Assembly (NCBI RefSeq): GCF_030412785.1
Contig: NZ_CP125297.1
Span: forward strand, 496,001 to 560,000
Source: Paraburkholderia sabiae
GTDB taxonomy: Bacteria > Pseudomonadota > Gammaproteobacteria > Burkholderiales > Burkholderiaceae
Direction of reading: 5' to 3'
Length of the DNA: 64,000 bases
Shown here: piece after piece, positions 10,135-19,948 of the stretch
Numbering within the stretch: position 1 is the stretch's first letter
Layout: every line of letters begins with the position of its first letter
Position numbers and translations under genes: made by a program
Notes under the pieces: generated by a model
The model's input: only the letters and a program-made list of their open reading frames with translations
Database searches by the model: none
Told to the model about the DNA's origin: nothing

Positions 10135-10890
10135 TTAAAAATCGATCTTCCCACCTTCGAAGAGGCTCTCGTACTGCCCGCCTGCGAAGTGACGCTTCAA
10201 CTCTTCAAAATTGAGTACCGTTTGTTCCAGTGGCCTCAGCTCCTGACGTTGAAGGACTGTGCTGCCAGAGTATGGCCGCACAGGAATTTCGAGGAAAGAC
10301 CAAACCGCTTGCAGACATGAAGCAGGATTGTCCAGCAGACTTTCATACTCGACGGTAAGAATGTTCGCTGGTGCGAATGAATCCATCACCAATCGGTGGA
10401 AATCGTCAGCAGCTTTGAGATAGTCCTCACAGTCTTTAATCTTCAAGGTTACCTGAGGAGGCGGACCGGAGTCGTTGCATGCGCCAAACTTTAACCATTG
10501 ACCACTTTGCCTTGCCTGCACCAGCGATCGCAGCGATTCCAATGTATTTCTGCGGATCACAAGCATCACCTTGAGGTATGGCCATCTAGCCAACTCCTCG
10601 AAGAACCCAGGGCGTTCCTGAAGCTGAGGTTGGTTGATCTTGCAACCGACGTGTGTGATCGCGTTCTTTCCGGCTCGGGCGGGATAGTGTAGATAGGCGA
10701 GTTCGAGGAGTTCGTGATCGGTAAGTAGCAAGCGTTTGCGATTGTGCCAAGTCGCGTCGTAAGGATTGAGCAACTCGCCATTGCTTGATACGTTGCGATG
10801 TTCGTTTAGCAATTCTTCAAGATAATGCGTGCCTGTCCTTGGCATCCCGAGGATTACAAACGGATTAATTATCAGCATGGGGTAGCTCAT
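10135..10890 (-). CDS. nodH: Nod factor sulfotransferase NodH
   Basis: 251 aa. Uses PAPS to sulfate the reducing-end sugar of the Nod factor. The PAPS phosphate loop GMPRTGTHY is at residues 15-23, and a second PAPS-binding segment RRNTLESLRS is about one third into the protein. Together with the downstream APS kinase it predicts a sulfated Nod factor. It follows nodJ by about 100 bp and is on the same strand. Confidence 0.93.
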   Translation of the reverse strand: MSYPMLIINPFVILGMPRTGTHYLEELLNEHRNVSSNGELLNPYDATWHNRKRLLLTDHELLELAYLHYPARAGKNAITHVGCKINQPQLQERPGFFEELARWPYLKVMLVIRRNTLESLRSLVQARQSGQWLKFGACNDSGPPPQVTLKIKDCEDYLKAADDFHRLVMDSFAPANILTVEYESLLDNPASCLQAVWSFLEIPVRPYSGSTVLQRQELRPLEQTVLNFEELKRHFAGGQYESLFEGGKIDF

Positions 10891-10987
10891 AGCGCATCTT
10901 CAACAGAATCGGAAACGATGGTTCTAAAAACTGATTCCTGCAGTCCATAACAAGGATCTGATCCTGCTCGGTTTTCAATCATCTGCG

Positions 10988-11779
10988 TCAAAATAAGAGA
11001 CGTCGGCGAAACAGTATTGCCGACAGAAAGAATGGCAAGACTGTGTAGACGCAAAGCGCAATCACATGCAGACCGATTCCGGCGGCTGGGCGCGCAAGCA
11101 TCGCAGGGCGGATGAGTTCAACGGAATGTGTGAGCGGCAAGAATCGCGCAAGCTGTCGAAATGCACCTGGAAGATGGGCGACCGGAAAGACGACACCGCT
11201 CAGAAAAAGCATGGGCGTCAGAACAAGTGTTTGATAGAAGATAAAGTAATCATAACTCGGCGCGATCGCGATGAGGACCATCGCAATACTCGCGAAGGCG
11301 AGGCCAGTTAAGATAACGACAGGAATGACATAAAGAATGCCCGGAAACGCCGCATAGCCCAGCGTCGTGGCAACCACCGTAACAGCCGTGCCGGCCAAAA
11401 GAGCTTTTGTTGCTGCCCACGCCAATTCACCGAGAACGACGTCGCCGATCGTGAGTTGAGTACACAAGACTGCTTCCCACATGCGCTGAATGTGCATGCG
11501 AGCGAAAGTCGCATAAATCGTTTCGAACGTCGCGGAAGTCATTGCGCTTGTCGCTACCATTCCAGCCGCCAAAAAGGCTACGTAAGAAGTGCCTTCGATG
11601 CGACCTATCATTATTCCCACGCCGAAACCCAATCCGAACAGATACATCATCGGGTCCGCAAGGTTACCGATAAGCGAAACGAGTGCAGTTTTTCGCCACG
11701 CCAGATAATTGCGGCGCCATACCATGCGCCAGTTCCAAGTGTTGGTGGGCATAGTCATCGTGAATAGTTCACGCATCAT
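10988..11779 (-). CDS. nodJ: Nod factor export ABC permease NodJ
   Basis: 263-aa ABC-2 type membrane protein with about six hydrophobic helices; forms the Nod factor exporter with NodI. The N-terminal stretch [14 protein letters not shown] followed by [14 protein letters not shown] is typical of NodJ. Its ATG immediately follows the TAG of nodI with no spacer, indicating translational coupling. Confidence 0.95.
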   Translation of the reverse strand: MMRELFTMTMPTNTWNWRMVWRRNYLAWRKTALVSLIGNLADPMMYLFGLGFGVGIMIGRIEGTSYVAFLAAGMVATSAMTSATFETIYATFARMHIQRMWEAVLCTQLTIGDVVLGELAWAATKALLAGTAVTVVATTLGYAAFPGILYVIPVVILTGLAFASIAMVLIAIAPSYDYFIFYQTLVLTPMLFLSGVVFPVAHLPGAFRQLARFLPLTHSVELIRPAMLARPAAGIGLHVIALCVYTVLPFFLSAILFRRRLLF

Positions 11780-12694
11780 CTATTCCTTCATATCGCGTCC
11801 GGTCAACCGAAGAAACACGTCTTCCAGGTTTGCGGGACGTTGCAGAACGCGCAGACCCGTTCGCTTGCACAACTGCATGCGCACCTGTTCCAGCTCGGCC
11901 GCATAGCAAAACAGCGTCTCGCCGCTCACCTCCATGCGCTGCGCGTATGGCTCGAGCAATGCACGCAGTTCGTACGAATCGCCGCCATATATCTCCAGCA
12001 CGTGGCTCCCAATTTGTTCCTGGATTAGCGCATGAGGGGCACCTTCCGCAATGCTGCGTCCTTTATCGATCACGCAGAGCCGATCGCACAATCGTTCAGC
12101 CTCTTCCATGAAGTGAGTGGTTAGAAGGATTGTCTTGCCGCGCGCAAGTAGAGAGCGCAAGCGGTCCCAGACGAGGCGGCGCGCATGTGGATCAAGGCCG
12201 GTCGCGGGCTCGTCCATTACCAGCAGTTGTGGGTCGTTGATAAGCGCCCGGGCGATGGTCAACCGACGCTTCATGCCCCCGGATAATTCTGAGACGCGCT
12301 CGTGAGCCTTGCTCTCCAAGTGCGCGAATTCAAGCAGCGACGGAATCACCGCTTCGACTTCGCTCGCGCTCATGCCAAAGTAGCGCCCGAATATCTGCAG
12401 GTTCTCACGGACCGTAAACCCGGGCTCAAGGTTGTCAAATTGCGGAACCACGCCGATACGCCGCCGTGCTCGACGCGCGCGTACGGGCACGGGCTCTCCA
12501 AGGACAGTGATAGTACCTGCGTCGGGCGACGCCATACCGAGGATCATGCGCGCGGTCGTGCTCTTGCCAGCGCCGTTGGGTCCCAGCAGGCCAAAGCATT
12601 CGCCCTGCTCGACGTGAAATGAAAGTCCATTAACGACCGGTTTGCCGTCATATAGCTTTCTCACGCCAGTAAACGTTATCGTTGCAGCAGCCAT
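11780..12694 (-). CDS. nodI: Nod factor export ABC ATPase NodI
   Basis: 304 aa. ATPase of the lipo-chitooligosaccharide exporter. Walker [10 protein letters not shown] is at residues 38-46, with a Q-loop (VVPQFDNL), signature LSGGMKRR, Walker B LLVMDEP and the H-loop TTHFMEEAE. The C-terminal regulatory tail is present. It lies 65 bp after nodC and abuts nodJ directly. Confidence 0.95.
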   Translation of the reverse strand: MAAATITFTGVRKLYDGKPVVNGLSFHVEQGECFGLLGPNGAGKSTTARMILGMASPDAGTITVLGEPVPVRARRARRRIGVVPQFDNLEPGFTVRENLQIFGRYFGMSASEVEAVIPSLLEFAHLESKAHERVSELSGGMKRRLTIARALINDPQLLVMDEPATGLDPHARRLVWDRLRSLLARGKTILLTTHFMEEAERLCDRLCVIDKGRSIAEGAPHALIQEQIGSHVLEIYGGDSYELRALLEPYAQRMEVSGETLFCYAAELEQVRMQLCKRTGLRVLQRPANLEDVFLRLTGRDMKE

Positions 12695-12759
12695 TGAACG
12701 GAAGGTCGAAATGTGGCTTTGTTAAAAGAAGATCGTGATTTGCGCACGAGATCTAAGCA

Positions 12760-14103
12760 TCATTCACTGCGGACTACATTGTTCGACGTTCTGAATGACG
12801 GTGGCTTGCAATGTCTGTCACACTGCGCATCCATACCCGTCGCTGCATTAGCGTCTGTCGCCGCAGCGTGTCCAGACGGATCGACGTATTCGCGACAGTC
12901 GTCGGCGGCAGACCCTCGGGAAAGCCAGTTGCTGTTACTCAGCGTGCACAATGCGTAGGCTTTTACAGGAAGCAATAATAAAAGGTTGATAAATGTGTGT
13001 GCGGAAAATCCGAGAAATCGAATTTCTCGAGACCGAACTGCGGCCACGGTACAGCGAATCATAGTCATTGAGGCTATTAGAAAGCATGCGTGCCAAGGTG
13101 CCGAGGCTGTCAGAACGATCTGCAAGAACCCGGCAAGCATTGAAACGGCAAGCAAAAGCGACCCTACGTTTTGCCCGATCACGTCCAGCGTAAGGTAACG
13201 ATCGAGACGAGGCAGGAGGCGCAGCGCAAGCAGCGTGTCGCGATAAGTACTGCGCGCCCAACGTAGTTGTTGACGCAGATACGGCCACAACTTGTCTGGT
13301 ACAACGGTAGCTGCGATCGCGTCTGGAACATATTCCGTTCGGTAACCAGCTGCCAGCATAAGAATTGTCAAATGACGATCTTCGCCAAAGTCACTGAGTT
13401 TTCCGCGAAACGTCTGAGTCTCGTACTGGTTCAGCAGCAAAAGAAGCGCGGATCGCCGATAGATGGCGCATGGACCGCAGCAGCACATAACGGCACCGAA
13501 ACGGGCTTGAGCGGCACGCTCTTCGTTGCAGGCGAGCCAGTATTCCATATCGATCAGACGGGTCAACCATGTGTCGCTGCGATTGCTTGCTGTCAATTGA
13601 CCCATGGCGGCCCCGATCGCCGTGTCGCTCATTGTTAATACGAGTTTCTCCACGACGTCGGGCGCTAGGGTCGTATCTGAGTCGACGTTAAGTACCAGTT
13701 CTGCGGACGAAGAACGAATCGCAGCGATTTGTGCCTTGCGTTTTCCTACGTTCCGGGGAAGGAGGACAAAATTGAATCTCGGATCGTGCTCGTATTCGTG
13801 GTACACCATTCTCAAGGCGTCTCGATTGGCTGAACCGTCATCGACCACGTGGACTTTAACGGGGCCAGCATACCCCTGAGTCGCGATTGAAGCGAGGCAT
13901 GCCCGCAGTGTGTCCGGGTTTTCGTTGAAGCACGGCACAATAACGTCGACGTCGGGCAGGGAGTTGCAGCAGTTGGTCGAGTTACTTCTCGCCGGTGGCC
14001 CGCTAGCCGGCATGGCGTGTAGAACCTGCGCGCTTTTATAAATGGTCGAAAGTAGTGCGTACAATAAAATGGAGGTCGTGTTGATCGTGGCAGGGATGTT
14101 CAT
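12760..14103 (-). CDS. nodC: N-acetylglucosaminyltransferase NodC (chitin oligosaccharide synthase)
   Basis: 447 aa, family-2 glycosyltransferase that builds the chitin backbone of the Nod factor at the inner membrane. An N-terminal membrane segment (about residues 8-25) precedes the catalytic domain, which has VVDDGS, the DSD triad at 141-143, GED at 240-242 and QQLRW at 278-282. Three or so C-terminal helices follow (about 300-395), then a long polar tail after residue 400. The 402-bp spacer from nodB is much longer than the other joints of this operon. Confidence 0.96.
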   Translation of the reverse strand: MNIPATINTTSILLYALLSTIYKSAQVLHAMPASGPPARSNSTNCCNSLPDVDVIVPCFNENPDTLRACLASIATQGYAGPVKVHVVDDGSANRDALRMVYHEYEHDPRFNFVLLPRNVGKRKAQIAAIRSSSAELVLNVDSDTTLAPDVVEKLVLTMSDTAIGAAMGQLTASNRSDTWLTRLIDMEYWLACNEERAAQARFGAVMCCCGPCAIYRRSALLLLLNQYETQTFRGKLSDFGEDRHLTILMLAAGYRTEYVPDAIAATVVPDKLWPYLRQQLRWARSTYRDTLLALRLLPRLDRYLTLDVIGQNVGSLLLAVSMLAGFLQIVLTASAPWHACFLIASMTMIRCTVAAVRSREIRFLGFSAHTFINLLLLLPVKAYALCTLSNSNWLSRGSAADDCREYVDPSGHAAATDANAATGMDAQCDRHCKPPSFRTSNNVVRSE

Positions 14104-14505
14104 CGAGGTCAGTTTGCTAAGTGGCGTTAAGAAATGATCTGATTACAGGCCTGCCCTGGTGATCTAGACAATGAAAAGGTGGAAAACCCCAAAGAGATCC
14201 ACGGATGTCTCGCTATGTCTTAGCGAGATCGCAGTATCTTATACTCTCTCGTCTCAGTTTCTCAGGTAGTGCACGGCCATGATAGCGAGCTGGCAAGTAA
14301 TATATCCATCGGCCGATGCAGAAAGCTCGGTCAGTGATTCCTGTTTATTGCGTCAGGAGTTCCTGATGCGTTCATATTGATTATCCATGTCGAAGCCGTT
14401 TACAAGCTGCTGCTTATGATTTGAGAAACCTCTTGTAATGAGCCACACCAGCCTTGATAGATGGTGCCGGTTTTTGCGGCGGCTCATCGGTTCAGTTTGT
14501 CCACA
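14104..14505. other. nodB-nodC spacer with a hairpin and a copy of the nodB 3' end
   Basis: No gene seen. An 18-20 bp stretch at 14135-14154 matches the last codons of nodB at 14515-14534 in 17 of 20 positions and in the same orientation, as if a segment of about 380 bp had been inserted or duplicated at the nodB end. A perfect 7-bp hairpin (TCTCGCT, loop of 7, AGCGAGA) lies at about 14207-14227; no T-run follows on the minus strand, so it is not a classic terminator. No second nod box was found. Confidence 0.6.
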
Positions 14506-15186
14506 TCAAGGCAGTGAACTGATTACAAACCTGCGTTCCTTCAAAGCCGGAATCAGGCGCGACAGCGCCGTGACGGTCTGATCGCGCGATGTGGCGCGAG
14601 CATCCGGATACGACTCTCCAGGAGGGCTCCCATCGTGGAAAAGGACAATAGAGCCTGGTCGCACGGACGCCAGCACAGCGTGCACAATCGCGTCGACACC
14701 GGGGCGAGACCAATCTCGCGGGTCTATCGACCAGTGAAGTGCCGTCAGTCCCGCCTTTGCCGATTCGGCAATTACTGATTCCGTCCATATTCCGTATGGC
14801 GCACGCACATACCGCACTGTTGCGGCAGCGCATGTCCGCTTGAATATTGCGTTCGCTTCCAATATCTCACGCCGTGTTTGTTCCGGTTCGCATTTTGAAA
14901 GATCCCGATGCGTCATGGTGTGATTGGCGATCTCGTGACCTTCAGCGATGATTCGTTCTATCAACTGTGGATGACTTGCCGCGTAGAGGCCAAGTACGCA
15001 GAACGTTGCCGGCACCTTATGCTGCCCCAATACGTCAAGTATCTTGGGCGTCCATACTAAGTCTGGACCGTCATCGAAAGTAAGGTATACCTGACGGGAT
15101 TGGTGTTGGCGGTCGAAGTTGTCCGGCACTTCGGACACTAACCGAATCGGTTCGGACCCGTCTCGTTGTGGTGTGTCATCCTTCAT
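14506..15186 (-). CDS. nodB: Chitooligosaccharide deacetylase NodB
   Basis: 226 aa. Removes the N-acetyl group from the non-reducing end of the chitin oligomer, making the amine that NodA acylates and NodS methylates. Carbohydrate esterase 4 motifs are present: the TFDDGPD metal site with D38-D39 and the second motif NHTMTH with H89 and H93, then RAPYGIWTE and ALHWSIDPRDW. First gene of the operon, about 180 bp downstream of the nod box. Confidence 0.96.
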   Translation of the reverse strand: MKDDTPQRDGSEPIRLVSEVPDNFDRQHQSRQVYLTFDDGPDLVWTPKILDVLGQHKVPATFCVLGLYAASHPQLIERIIAEGHEIANHTMTHRDLSKCEPEQTRREILEANAIFKRTCAAATVRYVRAPYGIWTESVIAESAKAGLTALHWSIDPRDWSRPGVDAIVHAVLASVRPGSIVLFHDGSPPGESYPDARATSRDQTVTALSRLIPALKERRFVISSLP

Positions 15187-15362
15187 CTCTAAGTCATAGA
15201 ATATTCATGGTGGTGCGCAGAAAACGTCGCGGTGGTGAAAATCTGTCTATCACTCACAATTTGGGACTTTACAAAAAACGGTCGATCAGTAATTCGAAGA
15301 AAATCTTCATGCGACCTCTTGCAGTTTTAGTCTTGATAGGCGTAACTTTGCGGTACGACAAT

Positions 15363-15410
15363 TAATTTGTACAATCGATTGTTTCGATACGTTGCATCCA
15401 CACAGCGAAT
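15363..15410 (-). promoter_or_regulatory. nod box for the nodB operon
   Basis: Read on the minus strand it contains GATG, then ATCGAAACAATCGATTGTAC and AAATT in the correct nod-box spacing. Only a few positions of the usual ATTTTACCAATC tail differ. NodD binds this kind of element and activates transcription when flavonoids are present. It points to nodB and ends 8 bp before the nodD ATG, so bound NodD probably also controls its own gene. Confidence 0.92.
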
Positions 15411-15418
15411 ACCTGAAC

Positions 15419-16333
15419 ATGCGCTTCAAAGGCCTCGATCTCAATCTTCTCGTTGCGCTGGATGCGCTGATGACGCAACGCAATCTGACTGTCGCGGCGC
15501 AGAACATCAATTTGAGTCAACCTGCCATGAGTGCCGCGGTCGGCAGGTTACGAGATTATTTTTCTGACGACCTGTTCGTGATGAGGGGCCGCGAGTTTGT
15601 TCCGACAGCTCGGGCGCTGGAGCTCGCAGGCCCGGTTCGGGAAGCTCTGTCGCACATACAGTTTTCGATCATTTCGCGCGACGTCTTCCAACCGGCCAAA
15701 TCGAATCGCCGTTTTAGGGTCTGCCTTTCTGATTTCATGACACTTGTCTATTTCCAGGATGTCGTAAAACGTGTCGCGCGCGAAGCTCCCTCAGTGAGTT
15801 TTGAACTGCTTTTTCCTGACGACGAGCCCGGCGAGTTGCTTCGTCGGGGCGACGCCGATTTTCTGATTTTGCCGGAGCTGTTGCTGGCAGATTCTCACCC
15901 CAAAGCGGCGCTCTTCGAGGAGAAGCTCGTATGTGTCGGATGTCCAACAAACAAACAGTTGTCGCGGCGGCTCCCGTTGGAGAAGTACATGTCGATGGGA
16001 CACGTGACAGTGAGGTTCGGACGGGCGCGCAGGCCCTCGATCGACGAGTTTTTCTTACTCGATCTCGGTCTCAAGAGGCGCGAAGAGGTTGTCGTGCCGA
16101 CCTTTGATCTGGTTCCATCCATGCTATCGCGTACCAACCGTATAGCAACGATCCCTATGAGGCTGGCAAGGCATTTCGCCGAAGTGGTTCCCCTCCGGAT
16201 CGTCCAGGTACCACTGCCCCTATCCTCGTTCACTGAATCGATCCAATGGCCTGCGCTGCACAACGCTGACCCTGCAAGCATCTGGATGCGCGAGCTGTTA
16301 TTACAGGAGGCGCAAAGCCTTGTGGCTGGCTAG
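15419..16333 (+). CDS. nodD: LysR-type nodulation activator NodD
   Basis: 304 aa. Flavonoid-responsive activator of the nod operon. I chose the ATG at 15419 because [18 protein letters not shown] is the universal NodD start; an upstream TTG at 15392 would place coding sequence inside the nod box. Winged helix-turn-helix at about residues 9-65 ([20 protein letters not shown]), then the inducer-binding domain. Its last 33 bp overlap the 3' end of the convergent ATP-grasp gene. Confidence 0.95.
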   Translation: MRFKGLDLNLLVALDALMTQRNLTVAAQNINLSQPAMSAAVGRLRDYFSDDLFVMRGREFVPTARALELAGPVREALSHIQFSIISRDVFQPAKSNRRFRVCLSDFMTLVYFQDVVKRVAREAPSVSFELLFPDDEPGELLRRGDADFLILPELLLADSHPKAALFEEKLVCVGCPTNKQLSRRLPLEKYMSMGHVTVRFGRARRPSIDEFFLLDLGLKRREEVVVPTFDLVPSMLSRTNRIATIPMRLARHFAEVVPLRIVQVPLPLSSFTESIQWPALHNADPASIWMRELLLQEAQSLVAG

Positions 16334-17632
16334 TATCGATGGCTTCACGGCGAATTCGGGTCGGGCCAAATTCCTTTTGAAGGTCGCGAGTGTCGCGACC
16401 TTCGCGAGGGTGAAGCGAGAATCCCGCAGCGTCGCATGAATTGCCGCGGCGATTTCGTGTTCTGTTCCACCCCGGTAGCGAAAGCGCGCGAGGATCGTAT
16501 CGTAGCCGCCAGCGCCGTTGAAGACATGATTTTGTTTTGGCAAGACGGTTTCACAGAGCGCCGCGATTCCTTTCGGCGATTGCGCATCGATGAACACCTT
16601 GCCGACTGTCTCCGGTAGCATCAGGAATCTGCCGCGCGCGCAACGTCGATGCGGCGAACGCCGCTCGTACTTGCTCCGCGAAACATGCCTTGTCACCTGA
16701 CCGCTGCGCGAACCACAAGGCGAACAGGTCAATACCGTACAGATCGCGAAACAGGAAAGGGATCTCCCCCGGCCCATGCGCGCACCGATCTCGAGGAAGT
16801 ACAGAGCGTCGGGGCCTCGAATGATCTCAAGATGGAACGGTCCATTGACCAGCGCGAGCGCGCGGAGGCTGGGATCTGCAAACGCGAGCAGTGCATCATT
16901 CAGCGGCCCGGGATCAAGCATTACGGAGCCGAGGGGTTTGCCCCGCGCGAACTCGAGGCAAGTGTTGATATAGCGTGATGCGCGCGCGATCACAAATGCA
17001 CGGTCAACGACGAAGCCGTCAACGTGGTAAATCGTTCCTTCGATGTACTCCTCGCATTCGCACTCAACGAGCGGTAGAGTGGGCAACAGTGCATTGAACT
17101 GCGCCTCCGTGTCGACCCGCCGTACACCTACGCTTGCGGCACCGGTGCGCGGCTTTGCGATGAGCGGAAAACGCGTTGTATTGATCGGCTCCGCATCGGG
17201 AGAGGTCAGATTTTCCAGCGCTGCGAAGCGCGGCACACGCAGGCCGGCTGCCGCAATGGCGTGCTTCATGACCGCTTTGTCATGAAACCGGACGACTGCA
17301 TCAGGCAGATCACCAGGGATACTGAACGAATTGTGGAGCCGCGCGGCCGCCATCAGTTCGAATTCGGACAGCGCGACGAGCCTGTCGATGCCGTCTAGTG
17401 CCGAGCGGCAGGCGCGCACGGCCGCGTGCAGCGCATCTTCATCGTCGAACTCGGATAGCTGCTCAATGTGAGCGATGCGCGACGCGCGCAGTGCTGCCGC
17501 GGCGTTTGGCGTGCAGACGTATGCCACGTCATGCACGGCATGGTCGATATAGCGATGGTAGGCCGCGAAGTCGTCGGACCAACGATTAAGCATAACGATG
17601 CGTCCGATGTTGGAAGACAGGCTGATTGTCAT
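16301..17632 (-). CDS. ATP-grasp carboxylate-amine ligase, with a mid-gene frame change
   Basis: 443 aa as an open frame. ATP-grasp enzymes join a carboxylate to an amine through an acyl phosphate. Visible motifs: [39 protein letters not shown] (nucleotide-binding loop), [17 protein letters not shown] and LEIGARMG near residue 280. From about plus position 16773 down to 16635 the open frame reads as nonsense. A neighbouring frame there gives the expected [20 protein letters not shown], after which the original frame resumes ([11 protein letters not shown]). This looks like a lost base in a G-run compensated by a gained base in a GC-repeat about 130 bp later, so the protein may be damaged unless these are sequencing errors. 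Last gene of a three-gene operon. Confidence 0.75.
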   Translation of the reverse strand: MTISLSSNIGRIVMLNRWSDDFAAYHRYIDHAVHDVAYVCTPNAAAALRASRIAHIEQLSEFDDEDALHAAVRACRSALDGIDRLVALSEFELMAAARLHNSFSIPGDLPDAVVRFHDKAVMKHAIAAAGLRVPRFAALENLTSPDAEPINTTRFPLIAKPRTGAASVGVRRVDTEAQFNALLPTLPLVECECEEYIEGTIYHVDGFVVDRAFVIARASRYINTCLEFARGKPLGSVMLDPGPLNDALLAFADPSLRALALVNGPFHLEIIRGPDALYFLEIGARMGRGRSLSCFAICTVLTCSPCGSRSGQVTRHVSRSKYERRSPHRRCARGRFLMLPETVGKVFIDAQSPKGIAALCETVLPKQNHVFNGAGGYDTILARFRYRGGTEHEIAAAIHATLRDSRFTLAKVATLATFKRNLARPEFAVKPSILASHKALRLL

Positions 17633-17644
17633 GTCGAAAGGTTT

Positions 17645-18688
17645 TCACATATCGTCAAGGGTGCGATTAAACCTAAGAGCGCTTTGCGCCTCGGCGAGAC
17701 GTGAATCAGGCGTCGGGCGATCGGCAGCGGTAAACAGCACATGTCCGGCGCGGCCGCGAAAATCCATCAGTTGTGGCACGGCACCGCCGATAGGTCGATG
17801 GACCTCGATCTCCTCGAAGCTAGGCATTGCGCGCAGCCGTTCGACCGCGGCGGCGCTGGCGAAGCGGCCCCTTATAGGCGGGAGGATAGCCGGGCGCCGG
17901 ATAGGTGTCGCCGAGATGGCTGCGTATCATCACTTCCGGCAACGAGAGTGACTTGCTGAGTTCAACCAGACGGTAGATGCGGTACCCTCCGAGCCGCGCG
18001 GCGATCTCGATGAGCGCCGGACAGTCGCGTGTGATGCGGGCTTCCGCATGGAAGACTCCGAGTGTAAGGCCCATTCGTGCTGTATGTCTTCGACGTATGC
18101 GACCAGCGCCGCTCGGTGCTCTGGCTTCAGCGTGCTTCAACCGTGTGTGCCATCTCGACGAAATACGGCTCGGCGCTCAGCAGCTTTTCGGTTACAGCGA
18201 CAACACGCGGCCCGCGCCCGTCGATGTAACCTTCAATGCTATACTCCGGACCCTTGAGATCTTGCTCAAGCAGCAAAATGTTGCCAATCTTGCGGCCCAT
18301 GTCTACAACGCCTTGGTGTGGGGCGTGCTCGACCGCGAACTGCAGCTCGGCAAGCGAGTTGACGCGCGTCACCAGTTGGCTACCGCAGCCGTCCACAGGC
18401 TTGAAAATGGGGGAGACCGAGCCGGGCCGCCGCTTGCGCGGCTACGCCGACTGTATATTTGAACCCCGGGACAATTGCGTCGACGCGCATGGCACGCGCC
18501 GTTGCGGCGACGGCGTCTGGGGAAGCGGTGTCGACCACGGTGAAAGATGCCGCGGCGTTGCGAAGTGCAGGCACAACGACGCGCTCGTTGTTGGCCGAAA
18601 ACACATGCGGGGCGACACCGAGGCGCGCAGCAGCGGTGATAAGCGACGCGTCCGACGACGCCGGTTCGATTACGATGACGGCGGTCAC
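17645..18688 (-). pseudogene. Broken ATP-grasp ligase gene
   Basis: A second ATP-grasp gene in at least four pieces. The N-terminal part (18688-18380) ends with VPGFKYTVGVAAQAAARLGL and then jumps straight to FKPVDGCGSQLVTRV in another frame, so about 50 residues including the first nucleotide-binding lysine are deleted. Further frame changes occur near 18130 (after VVAVTEKLLSAEPYFVEMAHTV, before MGLTLGVFHAEARIT) and near 17830. The last piece ends SFEEIEVHRPIGGAVPQLMD. It starts 11 bp after the stop of the upstream di-iron protein gene, so it was once the middle gene of the operon. Confidence 0.8.
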
Positions 18689-18699
18689 GCGGATGCGCC

Positions 18700-19398
18700 T
18701 TATGGGGCAACCGGTTCAGCTTGAGGCACTGTTGTCACAAGTAGTTCGTCGAAGTATTCGCGGATCAGTTCGACGAAATGGCACAGATAGGTCTCCGCTT
18801 TTTCCGTCCCGCCCCAGTTGTCGATTGCCCGCTGCAGAGCGACCCACATCCGCTCATTGTGATCGCGCGATTCGTCATAGTGGATGTGGCCGAGCGAACC
18901 CCTCACATAGTCGTGTCCGAAGGCGCGCGCCGCAGCTTCAGTGATGACTTTGTTGTAGCGATCCGAATACCATTCGACAAACCAATTCCACACCATCGTC
19001 GGCAGCGGCCCGTCGCGGCCGATGCTCAGATAGAGGTAGCCAATCAATTTGTCGGTGCTGTGAAAGGGCGCGGTGCGATCGACGTCGGCTGCGGATAGGC
19101 CGAATTTCTCGATGTCACGTAAGAATAGTCCATCGTGCCCGTATTCCTCTGCGAGGTATCGCGCGAGAAACTGCGCGAGCACTTTGTCGCTGTAGCTGAT
19201 TTTGTAAAGTGCGAGTGCGTCGACTTCGTTGTTGAGCCGGATTCGTAACACGGTTTCGACGAGATGCCGGCGATAGTATTCACTGTCGATCCAATCTCCA
19301 CGATGGAACGCAGCTGTTTCCGGCGAAGTGGCAAAAATCTGCTTCATCGCCTGCTCAGCGACTTTCTCTAGATGAACGCGATCGTTGCTTGTTGACAT
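18700..19398 (-). CDS. Haem-oxygenase-like di-iron oxidase (HDO/iron-containing redox family)
   Basis: 232 aa from the ATG at 19398, preceded by a strong GGAGG. The all-helical sequence carries candidate iron ligands of the HDO superfamily: E84-xxx-H88 in AEEYGHD, E142 in FVEWYSD, and H173 with E176-xxx-H180 in HIHYDESRDHN. Family members (for example BesC, SznF, UndA) cleave or oxidise amino acids or fatty acids in specialised metabolism; TenA and CADD relatives have other roles. It leads an operon with two ATP-grasp ligases, a pairing that suggests tailoring of an amino acid or small peptide. The substrate is unknown. The downstream ligase is broken, so the pathway may be dead while this gene remains intact. 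Confidence 0.75.
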   Translation of the reverse strand: MSTSNDRVHLEKVAEQAMKQIFATSPETAAFHRGDWIDSEYYRRHLVETVLRIRLNNEVDALALYKISYSDKVLAQFLARYLAEEYGHDGLFLRDIEKFGLSAADVDRTAPFHSTDKLIGYLYLSIGRDGPLPTMVWNWFVEWYSDRYNKVITEAAARAFGHDYVRGSLGHIHYDESRDHNERMWVALQRAIDNWGGTEKAETYLCHFVELIREYFDELLVTTVPQAEPVAP

Positions 19399-19948
19399 AT
19401 AACCTCCAAGTAAAATAGAAAAACAAGAACGGAGAAAACAGCGCTGTAGCCACTCTTTATTCACTGGCTGGAAGAGCAAAAGACACCGGGTGATTTTCGG
19501 GCAAGGCAATATGTACGTCGGGACTTATGAGGCTTTTCTCTCCGGAGTTGCGCAGGCCGCAGTCGTTGTGTGGTGAGACGCAAGACTTTCAAATGCTTCT
19601 CAATGACGTTTGATTAGATTAGAACGGACTTGCTCGGGTCTTCCTGCTAGTAGCTCGGCAACACGCAGAACTCCTTCAGATTTGCGGCGCATATCCGCAG
19701 CCACGTTGTGCGAATCGCGCGGTATGCCCAAATGAATGGCAATGGTGCAGTCCTTGGCAACACCTACGGGCGGGCGTGGGAGCGCACATCGGCGCGATTG
19801 GGCCTGAGCCCGAAGTGGTCGCCCTCGACTTGTTTTGCGTTCAAATTCTCGCTAGCGCATGTTCTCTGCGTGAGTGACGAAAGGATATTAACCCCAGGTG
19901 CATGCGTGGTATAAGCTGATAATCTTTATGTCTGCATGAGGGAAATTG
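19399..19948. other. Intergenic control region between the di-iron oxidase operon and a LysR gene
   Basis: 550 bp with no gene I can support. It separates divergent genes and so should hold both promoters and the LysR binding site. I found no nod box and no clear -24/-12 element. A short reading frame at 19708-19914 has no recognisable features. Confidence 0.5.

Noticed and set aside
15392..15418. In-frame TTG start that would lengthen NodD by nine residues
   Set aside because: It falls within the nod box, and the ATG at 15419 gives the universal NodD N-terminus.
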